Shown in pieces: positions 1 through 12,077 of a stretch of DNA of 64,000 bases. The notes under the pieces were generated by a model. That model saw only the letters and a list, made by a program, of their open reading frames with translations. It was not told the origin of the DNA and ran no database searches. The DNA comes from Macrolepiota albuminosa. Lineage: Eukaryota; Basidiomycota; Agaricomycetes; Agaricales; Agaricaceae. The translations under genes were made by a program, and so were the position numbers. The stretch spans positions 2,960,616 through 3,024,615 of the forward strand of contig JAMWFC010000051.1 in the NCBI GenBank assembly GCA_027475525.1. Reading direction: 5' to 3'. The stretch's first letter is position 1; each line of letters opens with the position of its first letter.

Positions 1-1723
1 CTGTATACCAAATGGTCATGCCACGAGACCTTGCTTCAATGTCCTCCAAGGCCCTTGCTGGATTATCGTTTGCACTTTTTTCCGTTATCTTACCCGCCCA
101 TCTGGTCATCCGAGTAACATTCACAACAACAAGCAAACTTTACGACGAGACCAGGACTCTCCTTTCGCTCGGTCCTTTGTATAATCACTACCGGCACGGT
201 TCGCAACTGTTTGCCGGCCTATTCTTTGCTACGAACCTGGCTTTTGGAATTACTATTGGTGCAGGACAAAAGAGCGGGACCGCCCAAGCTATCATTATAC
301 TAGTTATTGAAATTGTGTCTGCGCTCGTCACCAGTATTTGGCTTCCTTGGGGGACTGGAGCAAGCATGGGCTTGATAAGTTTCCTTTTCTGTGTTGCGAG
401 GATTGTTATCGCTGTATTGTTACTTATTCTGAGCCCAACAGTAAGTTTCTCTTCTTCTGTCACTTGCAAAGCTAACTTGATATGGTCACATAGATATCCA
501 TCGGGGCTGGGGCGGGAAGTTGGGTTGCTTATGGCATCCTGATCATCCTGGCCTTGGTATTCCTCGCTTTACTGCTCATGCTTCTTGTCAAATTTGTCGA
601 GGCTTTGGTCCGCATTTTTGGACAGGTAGGTTTCGACCGAAGTAGGCACGTAGTTGACAGTGGCTTGCTTGGAGCATGTGGCCTGCTTGGCTGCTGTGGT
701 TCGCGTCAACGACACAAAAAACGCCACCCACGAGATCGTAAGAACTCTTACAAGATTGCTGACATGCGACCGCAGCAGCAACCGCGCGATTCTGATGTCT
801 CTTCATACATTCCACCAACATTCCCAAATGCCGGAGGCGAAGCACCCTCACCACGATTCCTGGGCGCTGAATCTAGGAGAGGCTCTTCAAGCCTAGGACC
901 CCCTTCTGTATTACGACCTGAGCATGCAATGCGACCATATCGAGAGGATAGTGAGGATGAAGGATATATTATGGGAGCTTGGAAACCATATCCTAGAACT
1001 GGCTACACACCTGTGCTTAACGATAGCCCAATGGGCACAAAGTCAAACTTCCAACAGCAGTTAACGAAGCTTTCTCAAAGTACGATAGGTACTGCGGCAC
1101 CGTCTGGCTTCTCGCGGATTGGGGGAGGGAGGGCTCACATTGATGCTCCGTATGCAATTGCAACGGGATCTACACATACATTTCCGTCCATCGGTAATAG
1201 TACCGTGCATCCCCATACCCTCTTTGATGACGATGAATCACCGCCGCCCTCACTGTCTAACGTTGAAGGCCGTCAGACAGACTTTTCGATTCTTCCCCCT
1301 GGCGCAGCACAGCCTACGCATATTCGCACGAAATCGCAAACTGCGATCGTCGAAGATGCAGACATTTTGGCTGCTCTTCAAGGATCGGGCTCTTCGTCCG
1401 AGAGGACACCTCAGCATGAACCTAGTGCGGGTGGGCTTCTTCGACCTCCAGTCATGACGGGTGTTCCTCATGATAACGATGACGAGGATTCGGAGGAAAT
1501 TGTGACCAAAAAGAGATCTTGGTTCCGTTTAGGACGAAGTCGAGTATATAGTGGTGAGGGTTCACCTACAGCTGGACAATCGTCGTCAGCTCCGCAATCG
1601 TTACCAGTGGATGAGGAGATGGGCGGTGTCGGTTCAACGCCTCAACCAACGCGTTCGTTCGTCGTGATACGAAAGGCGCAACCCGGATCTGCCGGCTACA
1701 AATCGGCAAACGCTACTTCCTAG
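1..1723 (+). CDS. TRP-like ion channel family membrane protein, 3' part (5' end outside window)
   Basis: The frame is open to the left edge, so the true start lies outside the window. One intron at 441-493 (GTAAGT, CTAAC branch, TAG) joins two exons in phase 0. The first about 190 visible residues hold five or so hydrophobic segments in the pattern of the C-terminal TRP domain of fungal Flc/Pkd2-type channels, including a GPLY-N-YR stretch, a GAGQ motif and a last helix rich in Leu. The remaining about 340 residues are a soluble Ser/Pro-rich tail with acidic patches (DDDESPPP, DEDSEE) and basic patches, probably cytosolic. Members of this family act in calcium or FAD/heme-related transport at ER or plasma membrane; the substrate here cannot be told. 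The family call rests on the membrane pattern and remembered motifs, not on an alignment. Confidence 0.6.
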
Positions 1724-2741
1724 ACAATTGTTTCTTTGCATGCATACCATGGGTGATTGTACTTCTTCCTCACACATTGACGCGCTTTTTGTTGACCCAT
1801 CACTATTGCATACAATACCTACTAGGACACGGACTTAGATCAACCACTCCATATTTAGTGTGTATTAGTAGTCGTTCCTTACGAACACGTTGTGTATTTA
1901 CCTTTTTTACCATGTCCGTCGATGTTTTGTTTTCCAATTTAGATCGAGTCATCTCATTCTTCATTGACACATTAAGCAGAATCTAGTAAGATGATGGAAG
2001 TAACGATGGCGGCTCTGCATTGAATTGTAGTGCAGAAACCTGGAAAGTTGCATGACGATCTCATAAATGGGCATATTATATCCAACAGTTCACCGTCATA
2101 CGTCCTAATTTTCATTTACAATACGGAAGGATCAAACAATGGTCCAGATGGGATTGTCCTTTTTGGTCAAAAGTTGTCGATACTCTAATATCGAAAAAAG
2201 ACTGAGCCCGGGTACCCTTTTATGCACTAGCTTCTCACTGAACTACCGAGGCTTGTGCCTCTTTTCTTATCATCAGCTTTCCCATGAAGGCTTAGCGTAC
2301 TAGTCTGTCCAAAAACCAACCTGTCGGAATGACCGTTCCTTCTCGCCATTGCCGCGAAAAATAGTTGTTATCTACTTTCATACGAACGTTCAGTTGAAAG
2401 ACAAAATTCCCAATATAACGGGTACCGTTCTCTCTTTCAAAGTGTTTGTACGATCCTTACTCTAAATGTAACAGACAAAATCTTAATAGCTCCGAGGAGC
2501 ATGAATTTTTAGCTATGGCTCGGCTTCGAGGAATACTTCCGACCCCTAGTCCTCTTATAGAGTGGTGTAATCTGACCTTTCTTGCCTGTCGCTTTCGTCA
2601 TACTAAGAGAATATCTTGGTCTTTATTTCGTTTTTCCCTCATTGAAACCGAGATCAAGCCATGGAAGTAAAAGCTTTCATCCCCCCTCTCTCGGATAAAG
2701 TGTATTAATACTAGGTCCTCGAAGTTAGATATCTGTATTAG
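1724..2741. other. Intergenic region, no gene supported
   Basis: This is the space between the 3' ends of two convergent genes. Short open frames at 1753-1986 and 2446-2670 (+) have no recognisable domain and no convincing splice structure. I see no RNA gene or repeat. Confidence 0.5.
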
Positions 2742-5390
2742 TCACCCGTCTAAATCTCCTTCGTCATCTTCCACGTCCCCTGTCAAAGGGCCACCGAGCC
2801 AAAGCACACGCCAATCTTCAAGACCCTTCCGACACCATGCATAGACACCCTGTTCTATCTTCATCTTTTCTAATAGATCTTCGGATTCCATACTGGTGAA
2901 AGAATTTGCTGACACTGCGCTTGAAGCCGTAAACGCACGACTCAGTCGCTGACGATGATAGAGGTGATGGGATTGATCCCAGTGTCCACCAATACACAAG
3001 AACCCAGAATCACCACCAAAGTCCTCTTCCGCTTTTCTGGTTTCCTCAACATGCATCGCGTTGGACTTTCCATTTCCTAAAAATGAGAGAGACACCTCTT
3101 GGACTTCGATTCCATTCTCACTACCCAAACCAATGAGTTGTAGGAAAGGAATTGATGAGTCAATCTGCATTGATACTCGTGCAGAAACGGACGTTGGAGG
3201 AGCTCGCCATGTTATGACTTCGAGCGGTGAGTAGGACGAGAGCCCAATCGGCAACGGAGAGGACGCAATGTGTGTGTTTGTACCACGTGTGATAAGAATT
3301 ATTTCTTTTGTCATTCCAGGTCGCTGCGGAAGAGGAAGCGTAAATTGGACAGGGAGGATCCATTTGGGTGAAGGATGAGCAACATCAAATGAAATTCTGC
3401 TCTTACGGGAACTCGAACTTGAACTTTCACTGGCGTGGTCGAAAAACTCCATCTCGCCCACGACAGAATCTGCAATCCGTATCCAGCTCGCCTTTTTGTC
3501 GAAAATAACGAAGAGACTTAGATGAGTGCCGTAATCGAGGACGAGAGAGGGAGTTACGGCACGGGAGCCATCGGTACCACGCACTGTAACGGCACTATCC
3601 GTCCGCCGATGAGATGTGAAAAATTTGGATGGGGTAACATCGGATAGGCTACGATTCACGTCTTGCACAGACTGTTTAAAGAAGGTTAGACTGCGTGGTT
3701 GAAGTGGAGTGTAGAATTCCTTTTAGAATTTTAGAGACCGTGTCGTTCATATATAGTTAGGACCCACCTTGACAAATCGGAAGGCACGTTCTCTTCTAAG
3801 TGTCTCGTATAAGAGAATACTGTTCTTTGTAGCAATAGCCAGGAGACGCCCTCCCTGCCCCTTACGAGTTTCGTCTTCCCACAAAGCATAGGAGATGACA
3901 GACAAGTTCGATAATCGTGAGGCGTTCGTAGCGAGTGGCACGAAATCTGCTGCCCATCGAAGTGGCAAGTCATCGATGACATCCCAGCTTGACTCTTCAG
4001 CGTCTCTACGATTTGGAGAAAGTCGGTCACCGCGTTGAGATAGCGTAACGGATGAAGCTTGTGAGAGGTTCGAGTCAGAAGATGACGAACCTGACGCTTC
4101 ATATGACTGGTTTGCCACAGGATCTATTAAAGATCTCAAACCTCGAGTTATGGAACTCTGAGGTCTGATTCGTTTTGGGGGCGATTGTTGCACTTGCCAA
4201 TTGGAGGAACGTTTCAAGTCCAACGGGCGGGTACCCTGTAAATGACTATCAGTGTACAAGGAAAAGTCACGATCCAATTCTACCTTGTGGGAAATTGACC
4301 AATTGGCCAGGTTGATCAAGCTAGCTAAGTTGTACATACGAATTGCACGTATTGCATCTGCCTCTTTGGCATCAGGTTCAGGACCAACGAGAGCAAGTAC
4401 TACGCCTTGCTGTGTTCCCTTGCCCGTTTTCTCGACTTCCAGCAGCGACATTTCAAGAACACTGGATGTTTAATATGAGACTCATCCTGTCATTCAGATG
4501 AAATAACCATCAACCAACCTCTCACCTCTCCAGATTAAACGAGCCTGTGCTTCGTCGGGTCCTTTGACGGACAGATTCCCATCTTCCATCCACTCCTGTG
4601 GAAACATATCCAGCACGGAAAGGCCTTCGTCATGTCCAATCAACAAAAATCTGTCTGATTCTATTGGAAGTAGACATCGTATGGGTGAAGTGGTATGCGG
4701 TAAAAATCTCGATCCAAATTGGTTTACCCTTAAATGAGTTGGCGGGAGACCTTTACTAGGAAACGGTAGAATTGGCAAGGGAGGTGATCGCTGAGAATAC
4801 TCTGATGGCGATTGTGTTATATGCAAATTTTCTGTCTGGACTTGAAGAGTCGAGACTTGAGATGGTGGCGATGCAGCGGCTAATTCGAAGTTTGTGGGAA
4901 CAACGCCGGTCCGCGAACTACACCCACTGCGCGCTTCCTGTCTTGGACTGTGAGCCGAGAATCCATGGAGGCGTAGACAATAAACATGCCATTTCTTCAT
5001 TACCCCAACCTCTCGCTCGTCTACGTGCACGTTCCTCCGGAGAAACATCGTAGACAATAAACATGCCATTTCTTCATTACCCCAACCTCTCGCTCGTCTA
5101 CGTGCACGTTCCTCCGGAGAAACATCTAGGTATCGCTCTGCTGCCTAAATTCAGTCTCCTTGTTAGCCTTCTTCTCCATAGGTTTCGTGACACCCACCGT
5201 TTCTCAATCCAACCCCTCCACCGCCCAAACCTAGAAATAATTCTCTATCAGCGTCTTCGCTCTCACGAGATTGAAAAACATGCCTTGAATTCGGGCCGTG
5301 CTGTGCGGCAAGATCATCATATGTTGGCAGCCCGTCTGGGCTGCTCGGCGAGCTCTCGTCTTGTTCTATCGTTGGGGGTTGGGAGTTCAT
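2742..5390 (-). CDS. CNH (citron homology) domain protein
   Basis: The spliced minus-strand protein starts with a short Ser/Pro region followed by LPTYDDLAAQHGPNSR and a Trp/Arg-rich segment (GRWRGWIEKR, then SPEERARRRARGWG). A CNH-type beta-propeller follows (LLIGHDEGLSVLDMFP, IWRGE, LLAIATKNSILLYE), then an acidic C terminus. CNH domains mediate protein interactions in Rho and vesicle-tethering pathways. Introns that I can place: 5231-5283 (GC-AG, AG|GCATGT), 5145-5193, 4462-4518, 4236-4283 and 3720-3767. The exon around 4972-5126 contains a perfect 77-bp tandem duplication. As assembled the frame reads through both copies, but the second copy gives an unnatural peptide. Removing one copy requires a further intron that I could not place, so residues about 70-110 of the model are unreliable. 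Confidence 0.7.
4972..5126. repeat. Perfect 77-bp tandem duplication (copy 1 of 4 such loci)
   Basis: The block 4973-5049 is repeated without a mismatch at 5050-5126. It lies inside the CNH gene and shifts the frame, since 77 is not a multiple of three. The same repeat length occurs at three other loci in the window, which points to an assembly overlap rather than biology. Confidence 0.95.
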
Positions 5391-6657
5391 CAGCTAAGGT
5401 GGCTAGTGGCTGGAGATCAGTCGTTTAAAGCTGTTGTGAGTCGATCGCGATGCAACAATCTAGGGGCTTCCAGGTCACGTGCTCTCCGAGGTGAACGCCA
5501 ACGACGTGTCGAACAGTCGAAGGTTCTGAGTTCTGAATCGTCATAACGGCGCGGAAAAATTTTCTTTATTTTGTCATATTCTCGTGATCTATTGCCCTCG
5601 TTACAGAAGTGTACCACTGTTTACGTGGAATCCAGCATCAACGATGGACAAGATTACCTCCCCATTCCAACGCCGTCTGTAAAAGGATTTGTACAAGAAG
5701 CGCGTGTTTGAGTGTGGACATTTATACAAGGATTTAACAGAGATTCCGTAGGCATTGGGTACAAAGTATCTCTGCTGCCGCTTAATAGACGGAAATGTCA
5801 TACATAGGCTCTATGAGATACTTTATGACCTTATGACTCCTAGTTTCCTGCATCCAGCCCGAGAATGCAGGGCTTCCTTTGGATTTTGCACAGGCTGGTA
5901 TAACTTTGGTGAAAGCCACTTGGTATACTATGTCATCAATCAGTGGTGCGATATGCATTTAAAGAAGTCGTTGAGGCCTACCCAATGCTTGAAGGATGTT
6001 CGTAACAAGGATGAAAACATTACGCCCGGGGAATACTCGACGAAGTCCTGCCAGAATTGTCGATTCTTGGATCTGTTTGGCATCTCTAACAGTTCATTGA
6101 AGCTGATCACAACCCTGTTCCTCCATCCTCATTGATTACGGCTTTGAGAATGACAGAAACCAAATCAGACTTGGAGAGGTGCAAGCCCTACAAGCAGTTT
6201 TTCGATCTGCCGCGAAACTCGCTTGTTCGTCTGGAAGAATACCTACCGGAAAAAATTCTTTAGATCTATTGAAAATCTCTTGCGGTGGGGAACCTTGCCC
6301 GCAAATAGTTATAACGTCCTTTTGAAAAACCTTGTCGGATTATGGCCGAACAGCTAATCTATTTTTGAAATGTACTTACTTGTTCATGATCTCTTAGTTT
6401 CTGGCCAAAGAGTTTCTACGCAAGGGCACCTTTCTTATACTCAAGGAGCACCAAAACTTGAAGAAAAGCAACACCTCAAAGAAACGAAACGATAGAAATT
6501 CATCCAATGAAGCAGGGGCTCGTGGGCAACATAGAACTTAGCAAGACCCACCGTAGTCTTCGTTTACGACTGGTGGAACAATCAGGCTCTAAAGTGCAAG
6601 TGTAACATGAGAATGAATTAAATTATACAAGCATCTATATCGCGTGAAAACATGCGT
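5391..6657. other. Intergenic region, possible decayed sequence
   Basis: This holds the CNH promoter side and the NDUFA8 downstream side. A 126-codon frame at 5755-6135 (+) has no recognisable domain and no neighbouring exon that extends it. A CACGTG palindrome sits at 5476-5481. Nothing else is supported. Confidence 0.45.
5476..5481. promoter_or_regulatory. CACGTG palindrome upstream of the CNH gene
   Basis: TCACGTGC lies about 85 bp before the CNH start codon at 5390. Confidence 0.4.
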
Positions 6658-7351
6658 TCATTTCTGGATCGACTTGTAGTACGGGTCCTTGACTTCATGT
6701 ATTGGCACCTGGCCTTCTGGTGACCCCGGAATAGTCTTAGTGAGTCCCTAAGAACGTCATGGGTAAAGTCGAGGTGCAAGATAATGTTCGGGTTAACATA
6801 CCAGCTTCTCAAACATGCAGGCATTTAGAGATCTTTCAGGTTTGCGACAAGGGTAGTATTCCTATGGGCGTAATTTATTAATCTCATAGAATTTTGTTGA
6901 ATACTGGAGTGTCCATGCCTGGTTATTCTTCTCTAGGCAGTTCCAGTGCGCTTGGAATTGTTCTAAGCAGTTCTCGCGCATTTTTTGAATCCTGTGGGAG
7001 TATAAAGGTTAGGTATTGAATATGCAAACCAGGAAATAAGTAGGTCGCGCACAAGTCAGTTGCACATCTCGTCACTCTCCGTCCCTCCTTCAAGCAATGT
7101 CCTGGGTCCCTGTTCTCAGCTTTGCAGAGCATAAAGTCCTCTGAAGAATCGAAAGATTTCAGCATTCTTCACAAGCGAGAACTCGCAGACAAACCATTGT
7201 ATTCTTTGCAGTAGGCCCCAATGAAGAATGCAGCACTCTTCAAAGGTGCGCTCGTCGCCCCGACCTCGGCAACTTTCGGAATATGTGCAGGCAATGGGGT
7301 CGGATCGACAAATTCATGTTTTTCCTTCGAGGTAGGGTACACGATACTCAT
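6658..7351 (-). CDS. NADH:ubiquinone oxidoreductase accessory subunit NDUFA8 (19 kDa)
   Basis: Complex I accessory subunit of the mitochondrial inner membrane. Splicing five exons (7195-7351, 7053-7140, 6919-6991, 6802-6861, 6658-6747) gives 155 residues in one frame, the usual size for fungi. The protein has the twin CX9C cysteine pattern of the family: GAYCKEYNEDFMLCK, GHCLKEGRRVTRC, NCLEQFQAHWNCLE and PCRKPERSLNACMFEKL. These pairs form disulfides in the intermembrane space. The intron at 6862-6918 begins CAG|GCATGG, so it is GC-AG; no GT donor fits the conserved NNQ-EYYPCRKPER junction. The start codon is only 48 bp from that of the divergent gene at 7400. Confidence 0.93.
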
Positions 7352-7399
7352 CGTTGGAGGGCGCGGTGGAGTGAGCCGGGTTGAGTCTGGTGGGAAAAG
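7352..7399. promoter_or_regulatory. 48-bp divergent gap between two start codons
   Basis: The start codons of NDUFA8 (minus) and the ubiquitin-like-fold gene (plus) are separated by 48 bp rich in G and T on the plus strand. Promoter elements must overlap the transcribed regions. No TATA-like element is visible. Confidence 0.45.
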
Positions 7400-8132
7400 A
7401 TGAGCGGAGTTTCGATTGCACCTTTGCCCACCAACGACGACGGCCTTCACGAGTGTTGTTCTTGCAACATGGTTAGCTCTATCGACCGTCGTCGTTTGTA
7501 TTTCTTAAACTTTTGTTTTCAGCTGCCGAGAGCTCAACCAAAAACTTATCATATACACATGCGATCACATAAATTATCCATTTTTGTCACCGTGCCACCC
7601 TCTACGACAATTGCTCAAATGAAACAAGACGCTTTTTCCGCTCTCATTTCTCCCGTAAATGAAGTAGACAGTGTGCCGAAGGTTGAGAACGAGAATGATT
7701 TTGAGCTCTGCAAGGAAACCAAGGACAAGGGTCGGCCAACGGGGGAGTACGAAACACTAGACGTCTCTAAACAACTCAAACAATGCGGCTTGGCAAGCTA
7801 TGACACGTTATACCTACAATTCCGCGACGCATCTGGTAAGTTATTGTCATCCGTTCTGGCGCTATCCTGTCATTCTACTATCATTACCCACTATAACACA
7901 TTTTTTTTGCTTTTCTGCATCTGCTGCGAACCGCAGGCGAATTCCTCCCAGTCGTAGTCCAAACACCTTCAATCGATGACGATGGAGAGGATCCGTTAGA
8001 AGCAGACTTTGCAGGGCCTTCCTCCCAGTCGTAGTCCAAACACCTTCAATCGATGACGATGGAGAGGATCCGTTAGAAGCAGACTTTGCAGGGCCTAGTA
8101 CCAGCAAAGGAAAGAGGAAGAGGACCGATTGA
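7400..8132 (+). CDS. Conserved fungal protein with a ubiquitin-like fold region
   Basis: Three exons: 7400-7471, 7523-7835 and from 7937. After a short leader the protein reads LPRAQPKTYHIHMRSHKLSIF and VTVPPSTTIAQMKQDAFSAL, a beta-grasp-like pattern, and ends LKQCGLASYDTLYLQFRD before an acidic segment. I recall similar basidiomycete proteins of unknown role; I do not assign a function. The last exon contains a perfect 77-bp tandem duplication (7942-8096). As assembled, the frame hits TAG at 8032-8034. With one copy removed it continues through FAGPSTSKGKRKRTD to TGA at 8130-8132, and the exon length then fits the splice phase exactly. The coordinates given assume this corrected reading. Confidence 0.7.
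7942..8096. repeat. Perfect 77-bp tandem duplication
   Basis: The block 7942-8018 is repeated at 8019-8095, with one further matching base. It creates a premature stop in the gene at 7400-8132; single-copy sequence restores a basic C terminus. Confidence 0.95.
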
Positions 8133-8179
8133 CAGAGAATCGATTTTCTTTGCACATGGAATTTCGAGTAATTGATTTT

Positions 8180-8885
8180 TCATCGTGGTGCCTGTACTTT
8201 ATTCCAGGAAAGCTGCTTGAGTGGTAGAAGGGCAGCAGCGACGCGTCGGCCTTCTTCAGAGAGAATGTTGTAGGTTGAACATGCGTTTCTCTTACATAGC
8301 GATGAGTTTTAACGCGTTAAAATGGTCATCATACCACAAACCGTGTCCATGACATCAACTTGAATGCCCAGTTTGTTCAAATAGGCTCGGAGATCCACGG
8401 GTATGTGCATTATGCTCTTCCCAGTCCCGAGCAACAGGATCTCTGTCCTGGTTGAGACGTGAGAACAAAGGTAGTGGGTAAAGATGCGCACCTGGCTTTG
8501 GAACTACGGTCTCAAAAATCTCAAAACGCTCCGTTCCCCATCCTGACCACAACGTCAAAGATGCGCACCTGGCTTTGGAACTACGGTCTCAAAAATCTCA
8601 AAACGCTCCGTTCCCCATCCTGACCACAACGTCATCCCATAAGAATACCTTGCCTTCAAGAAATATACAAGAGAGATCAAGAGCCCGTCCATCAGCTGTA
8701 TTCCTGCGGTAATCGATTGGACAGGATTGTCATCAGCAAGGATGTTGACCTGTCCCGCCTTGCTGCAGTATCGTGCAAATTGCGGGCATAACATGGCCGG
8801 GGAGCAGTACGATGTTCCTGTGAGCAGTCACAGATGATCTGAAGAGTTGTGGTACACCACGCTGTAGGACACGACGAAACGACAT
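8180..8885 (-). CDS. NDUFAF3-like complex I assembly factor (DUF498/Mth938 fold), frame damaged
   Basis: The C-terminal half is clear: WSGWGTERFEIFETVVPKP, then EILLLGTGKSIMH, YLNKLGIQVDVMDTRNACSTYN and LSEEGRRVAAALLPL, all family hallmarks. Exons 8180-8290, 8342-8442 and from 8492 are joined by introns of 51 and 49 nt. A 77-bp duplication (8480-8634) covers the donor site and repeats part of an exon. Upstream the family pattern appears in changing frames: a mitochondrial-type leader (PCYARNLHDTAARRDRST), then NILADDNPVQSITAGIQLMDG, then a residue pattern CIFLEGKVFLWD in another frame, then back. So at least three small indels, or sequence errors, exist relative to relatives. The N terminus and start at 8885 are uncertain, and the gene may be decaying or misassembled. 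Confidence 0.7.
8480..8634. repeat. Perfect 77-bp tandem duplication
   Basis: The block 8480-8556 is repeated at 8557-8633, with one further matching base. It spans an exon and its splice donor in the NDUFAF3-like gene, so a spliceosome could in principle skip the second copy. Confidence 0.95.
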
Positions 8886-8912
8886 GATAGTTTGGACAAC
8901 GGAGCGTCAGAC

Positions 8913-8918
8913 CACGTG
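8913..8918. promoter_or_regulatory. CACGTG palindrome upstream of the NDUFAF3-like gene
   Basis: This lies 28 bp before the presumed start at 8885, in the shared divergent promoter. Confidence 0.4.
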
Positions 8919-9086
8919 CCGCGAGGTCAAAACCGACTTCTGAGTTGCCCAACTTCCAGAAACTTGAATACACAACGCTCTGTCTTCAAAACACTTATTA
9001 TTATACTTATACTTACCAGAAATGTAACGACATGTTCTCGCCCCGACCCGACCTCCCACTTCCCCGCAGGACGCGACGCGACGGGT

Positions 9087-9092
9087 CACGTG
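9087..9092. promoter_or_regulatory. CACGTG palindrome upstream of the Utp8-like gene
   Basis: TCACGTGT lies 68 bp before the start at 9160. It is the second palindrome in this 274-bp divergent promoter. Confidence 0.4.
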
Positions 9093-9159
9093 TCAACACA
9101 ACCCTAACCTAGTCGAATCAATTTCTCCAAAAAATTACCATTATCCTCTTCCCTTTACA

Positions 9160-11855
9160 ATGCGTGTTAGCGCCTACATCAACGAGCCTTTCCTTCTATC
9201 AACGTACTCTGCCTCACAGAAGCTCTCACAAAGTTCCTCTGGCAGCAAGAAAAAGCCAAGCGTCTTTGCGACGTATGAAAAGGCATCAGGAAGTTCCGAT
9301 GGATATGCAACAGTAGCAGCACACGCGGATGGTGTTCATGTCTTGGATGTGAGCGGTTTGTCTACGTACACAAGTGTCGTCTTTATACATTTATGTGCAG
9401 ATATCAACGCTTCATCCAGTCATCTCACATACCCTTGGGCCTTCAACCACTTTTGCTTGTCCTGCAATTACTTGTCACACACAAGGGGATGATATATGCG
9501 CGATATATGCGGCCATCGCCTCATCTTCCGATATTCCCATGGAGGAATGCGGTCGTACGATATGGATGTGGAGACAAAAAATGTCTGGACCATTAGAGGA
9601 TACCACTTCGCAAAAGAAAAAGGTTGTTCTGGTATGGAAATACACGCGTTCCTTCGCTATTTCCGCTCATCTGGTATCGCAAGGATTTAGTTACAACACC
9701 AGATATCTGGACTTTACACCTGCGATGAATTACCTGCCCGGGTACTGGCCCAGTCGCCTCAGTCTGACTTTACTATTTTGGACACGGATCTTACCATCAA
9801 GAAGAACTTGCCTGCACCGCAGGGCACACAAGGCTTCAGGACGTACTGCTTCTCGCGTAGTTCGTGTACCTTTCTACCACCTCAAACCAGTCCCCAAACA
9901 GGAGCGGTTCTCATATCCGTTGACGCCTCGAAGGACTTAACGCGCATTCGTATACTTTGTATCGACGATACGGATGAAGTGTCTGAGTTGAGCATCTCTT
10001 CAATACCACTCAAAGCCGACGTGAATAAGTTCAACCATTCCTTATCTTGTGACGGATGCTAATGGATTGACTTAGCAAATATTGGACTTATCGTGTAGTT
10101 CCAGTGGTGTCATGAGTATTCTCAGTAAATCCTATGAAGCTTTTGTATCCATGCATCTTGCCCTAACTCATTATCCTTCAGCCCGAGATGGAACATGGTA
10201 TTCCTATAGATTGGAACCAAAGGACGACAACACCATTGAACCAACAAGCATATCGGAATCTTTCCGCTTGACAGGTCTCTCCTTCATATCAAAAGTTTCG
10301 AGCTCGGAAGAAGTCTCTCTCCTATCGCTGGGCTCCTCTCACGTTCTTCTCTCTGCACTTACCGACACCCTTGCTCCTGAAATTGTCCTTCTCCTCTGGG
10401 ACCTCCAATACTCCGTTCTCCTAGCTTCTCAGTCGCTCCCTATTCCCTCTACTTTATCCCAAGCCAAAGACGTCACAATGACATTAAAGCTTGCTCCCGC
10501 GTCATCCTCTCAAGCGCTCCTTGTCCTCTCAGCCCACACAGCGGACGCTAAGCACAAATCCGACGGAACTCCATTACGCTCGAGCGTCCTCGTCGTGCCA
10601 TTTACGTGCCCAGAAACCTCAACGATCGCCAATGCCTTGGGCCAAGCCCCCTCTGGTGCTAGATGGATGGCTCAAGCAGCATCTTCGTCTATTGCTTCAC
10701 CGTCTCATGATCCCTCGAGGACAAAGGTTCTTGCAACAATGAGGACGGCCATGGAGAAGAACCTGCCTCAGGCTGCTAACGTGGCTTTCTTTGAATGGGA
10801 AAAACGGGAGTCCAAAGCAGCTGCTGAAGCCTCAAAAAACGAGGCTACGCCATCGCAAGCTGCTCTCAGCCACGAGTTCGTCAAGGATCTTCTAACTACG
10901 GTCATACAGCCCTCAAAACCAGCTAATACGCCGTATTCGTCGGAAGTTGTAAAGTACCTTCTGAATCGCAAAGTAGTCAACAGCAGTATGCTTGATGGTG
11001 GGCTACTTGCAGCTCTTCGCTACAAAGATGACTGGGTATGTTGCTAAGCTGTTATCATTGACGCTTGCTCACGCACATCCACAGCAATCAATAGAACTGG
11101 CTCTAGAAAATGTCATAGATCTTTCGGAGGCGGAGATCATGGAGTCTTTACAGTCCGTCGTTGCACGGCATCATTCCAATGTGGCTCAAGACGATAATGT
11201 CATGGAAGTTGACTCTGTAACGGATGTGTCGTCTTTACCCTTATTCCTTTCGTTATGTGTTAGCTACACGACCACGCCTCCAGCCCTTCGTTCGGCAATT
11301 CGTCGGTCACTGAAAGAGGCAGAGGATATCTGTGCTGTCTTGAGGGTCCTAGAGAACTGGATTAAGCAATGGTCGAATCGAGAATCAAGGCTTATGCCGT
11401 CAAAGAAAGATATTGTGAAGAACTCTCGCGGTGTATTCATTGTGAAGGAAAAAGAAAAAGAGGGTATCCGTGATCTCCCATCATTGTCTAATGTACGTTG
11501 AAGAATCATGGCATTCCTTTTGTGCTTCGACTAAAAAAACTTTAACTAGGTCCTTTTGTTCCTACGAACACTTCTTGACGCGTCCTTCCTTACTCTCCTC
11601 CAGCACCCGCCAGCGCACGTTGTTCTACGACGTATTCAAACTCAAATCGAACCAGAGATCATGTTTACTGACCACATGGAGCAGCTACGTGGCCCGCTGG
11701 AAAAGTTTGCCAAGGCACATACGAAAGCCATCAGGGAAACTGGACTAGGCAAAAGCAAGAAGCCCCTTGGAGATTGGCGACAGAGACGGAAGCAGGCGCA
11801 TGAGCAGGCTGGGCTTTCAATTGGTCTCTATCAGTTGGAGGAGCTTGTCTTGTAA
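9160..11855 (+). CDS. Utp8/NOL11-like nucleolar protein (putative SSU processome component)
   Basis: Six exons (9160-9348, 9401-9631, 9691-10020, 10076-11035, 11085-11492, 11550-11855) join in frame to an 807-residue protein. The first half looks like a beta-propeller (DGVHVLDIS, HPVISHTLGPSTTFACP, FTILDTDLTIKKN, PEIVLLLWDLQYSVLL). The second half is helical and ends in a basic segment (GLGKSKKPLGDWRQRRKQ). This architecture fits the Utp8/NOL11 group, which acts in U3-dependent pre-rRNA processing, in yeast also in tRNA export. The gene structure is certain; the family is inferred from layout and partial motifs, and another nucleolar propeller protein is possible. All five introns are 49-59 nt and GT-AG. 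Confidence 0.55.
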
Positions 11856-12077
11856 TGTTCGATGTTGTTAGCTTTGTTGGATAAACTGGTGAAAATAGAT
11901 GTAACATCTCTGTTCTCGCCAACCCGGTTGGCAATCAACCGTCCGTGAAAATGTGTCGTTGTAATGTATTTTGCAAACTATAACACAGACAAAAGCCAGC
12001 TGCAGGTGCAATCCGAAGAAACATGAAGACATGAAAAAACACTATTCCACGTCCATTTTGAAAGCCTTAAAATGAGC

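Noticed and set aside
5755..6135. 126-codon plus-strand open frame
   Set aside because: No domain, no supporting exon or splice signal, unusual Cys/His-rich composition; likely chance.
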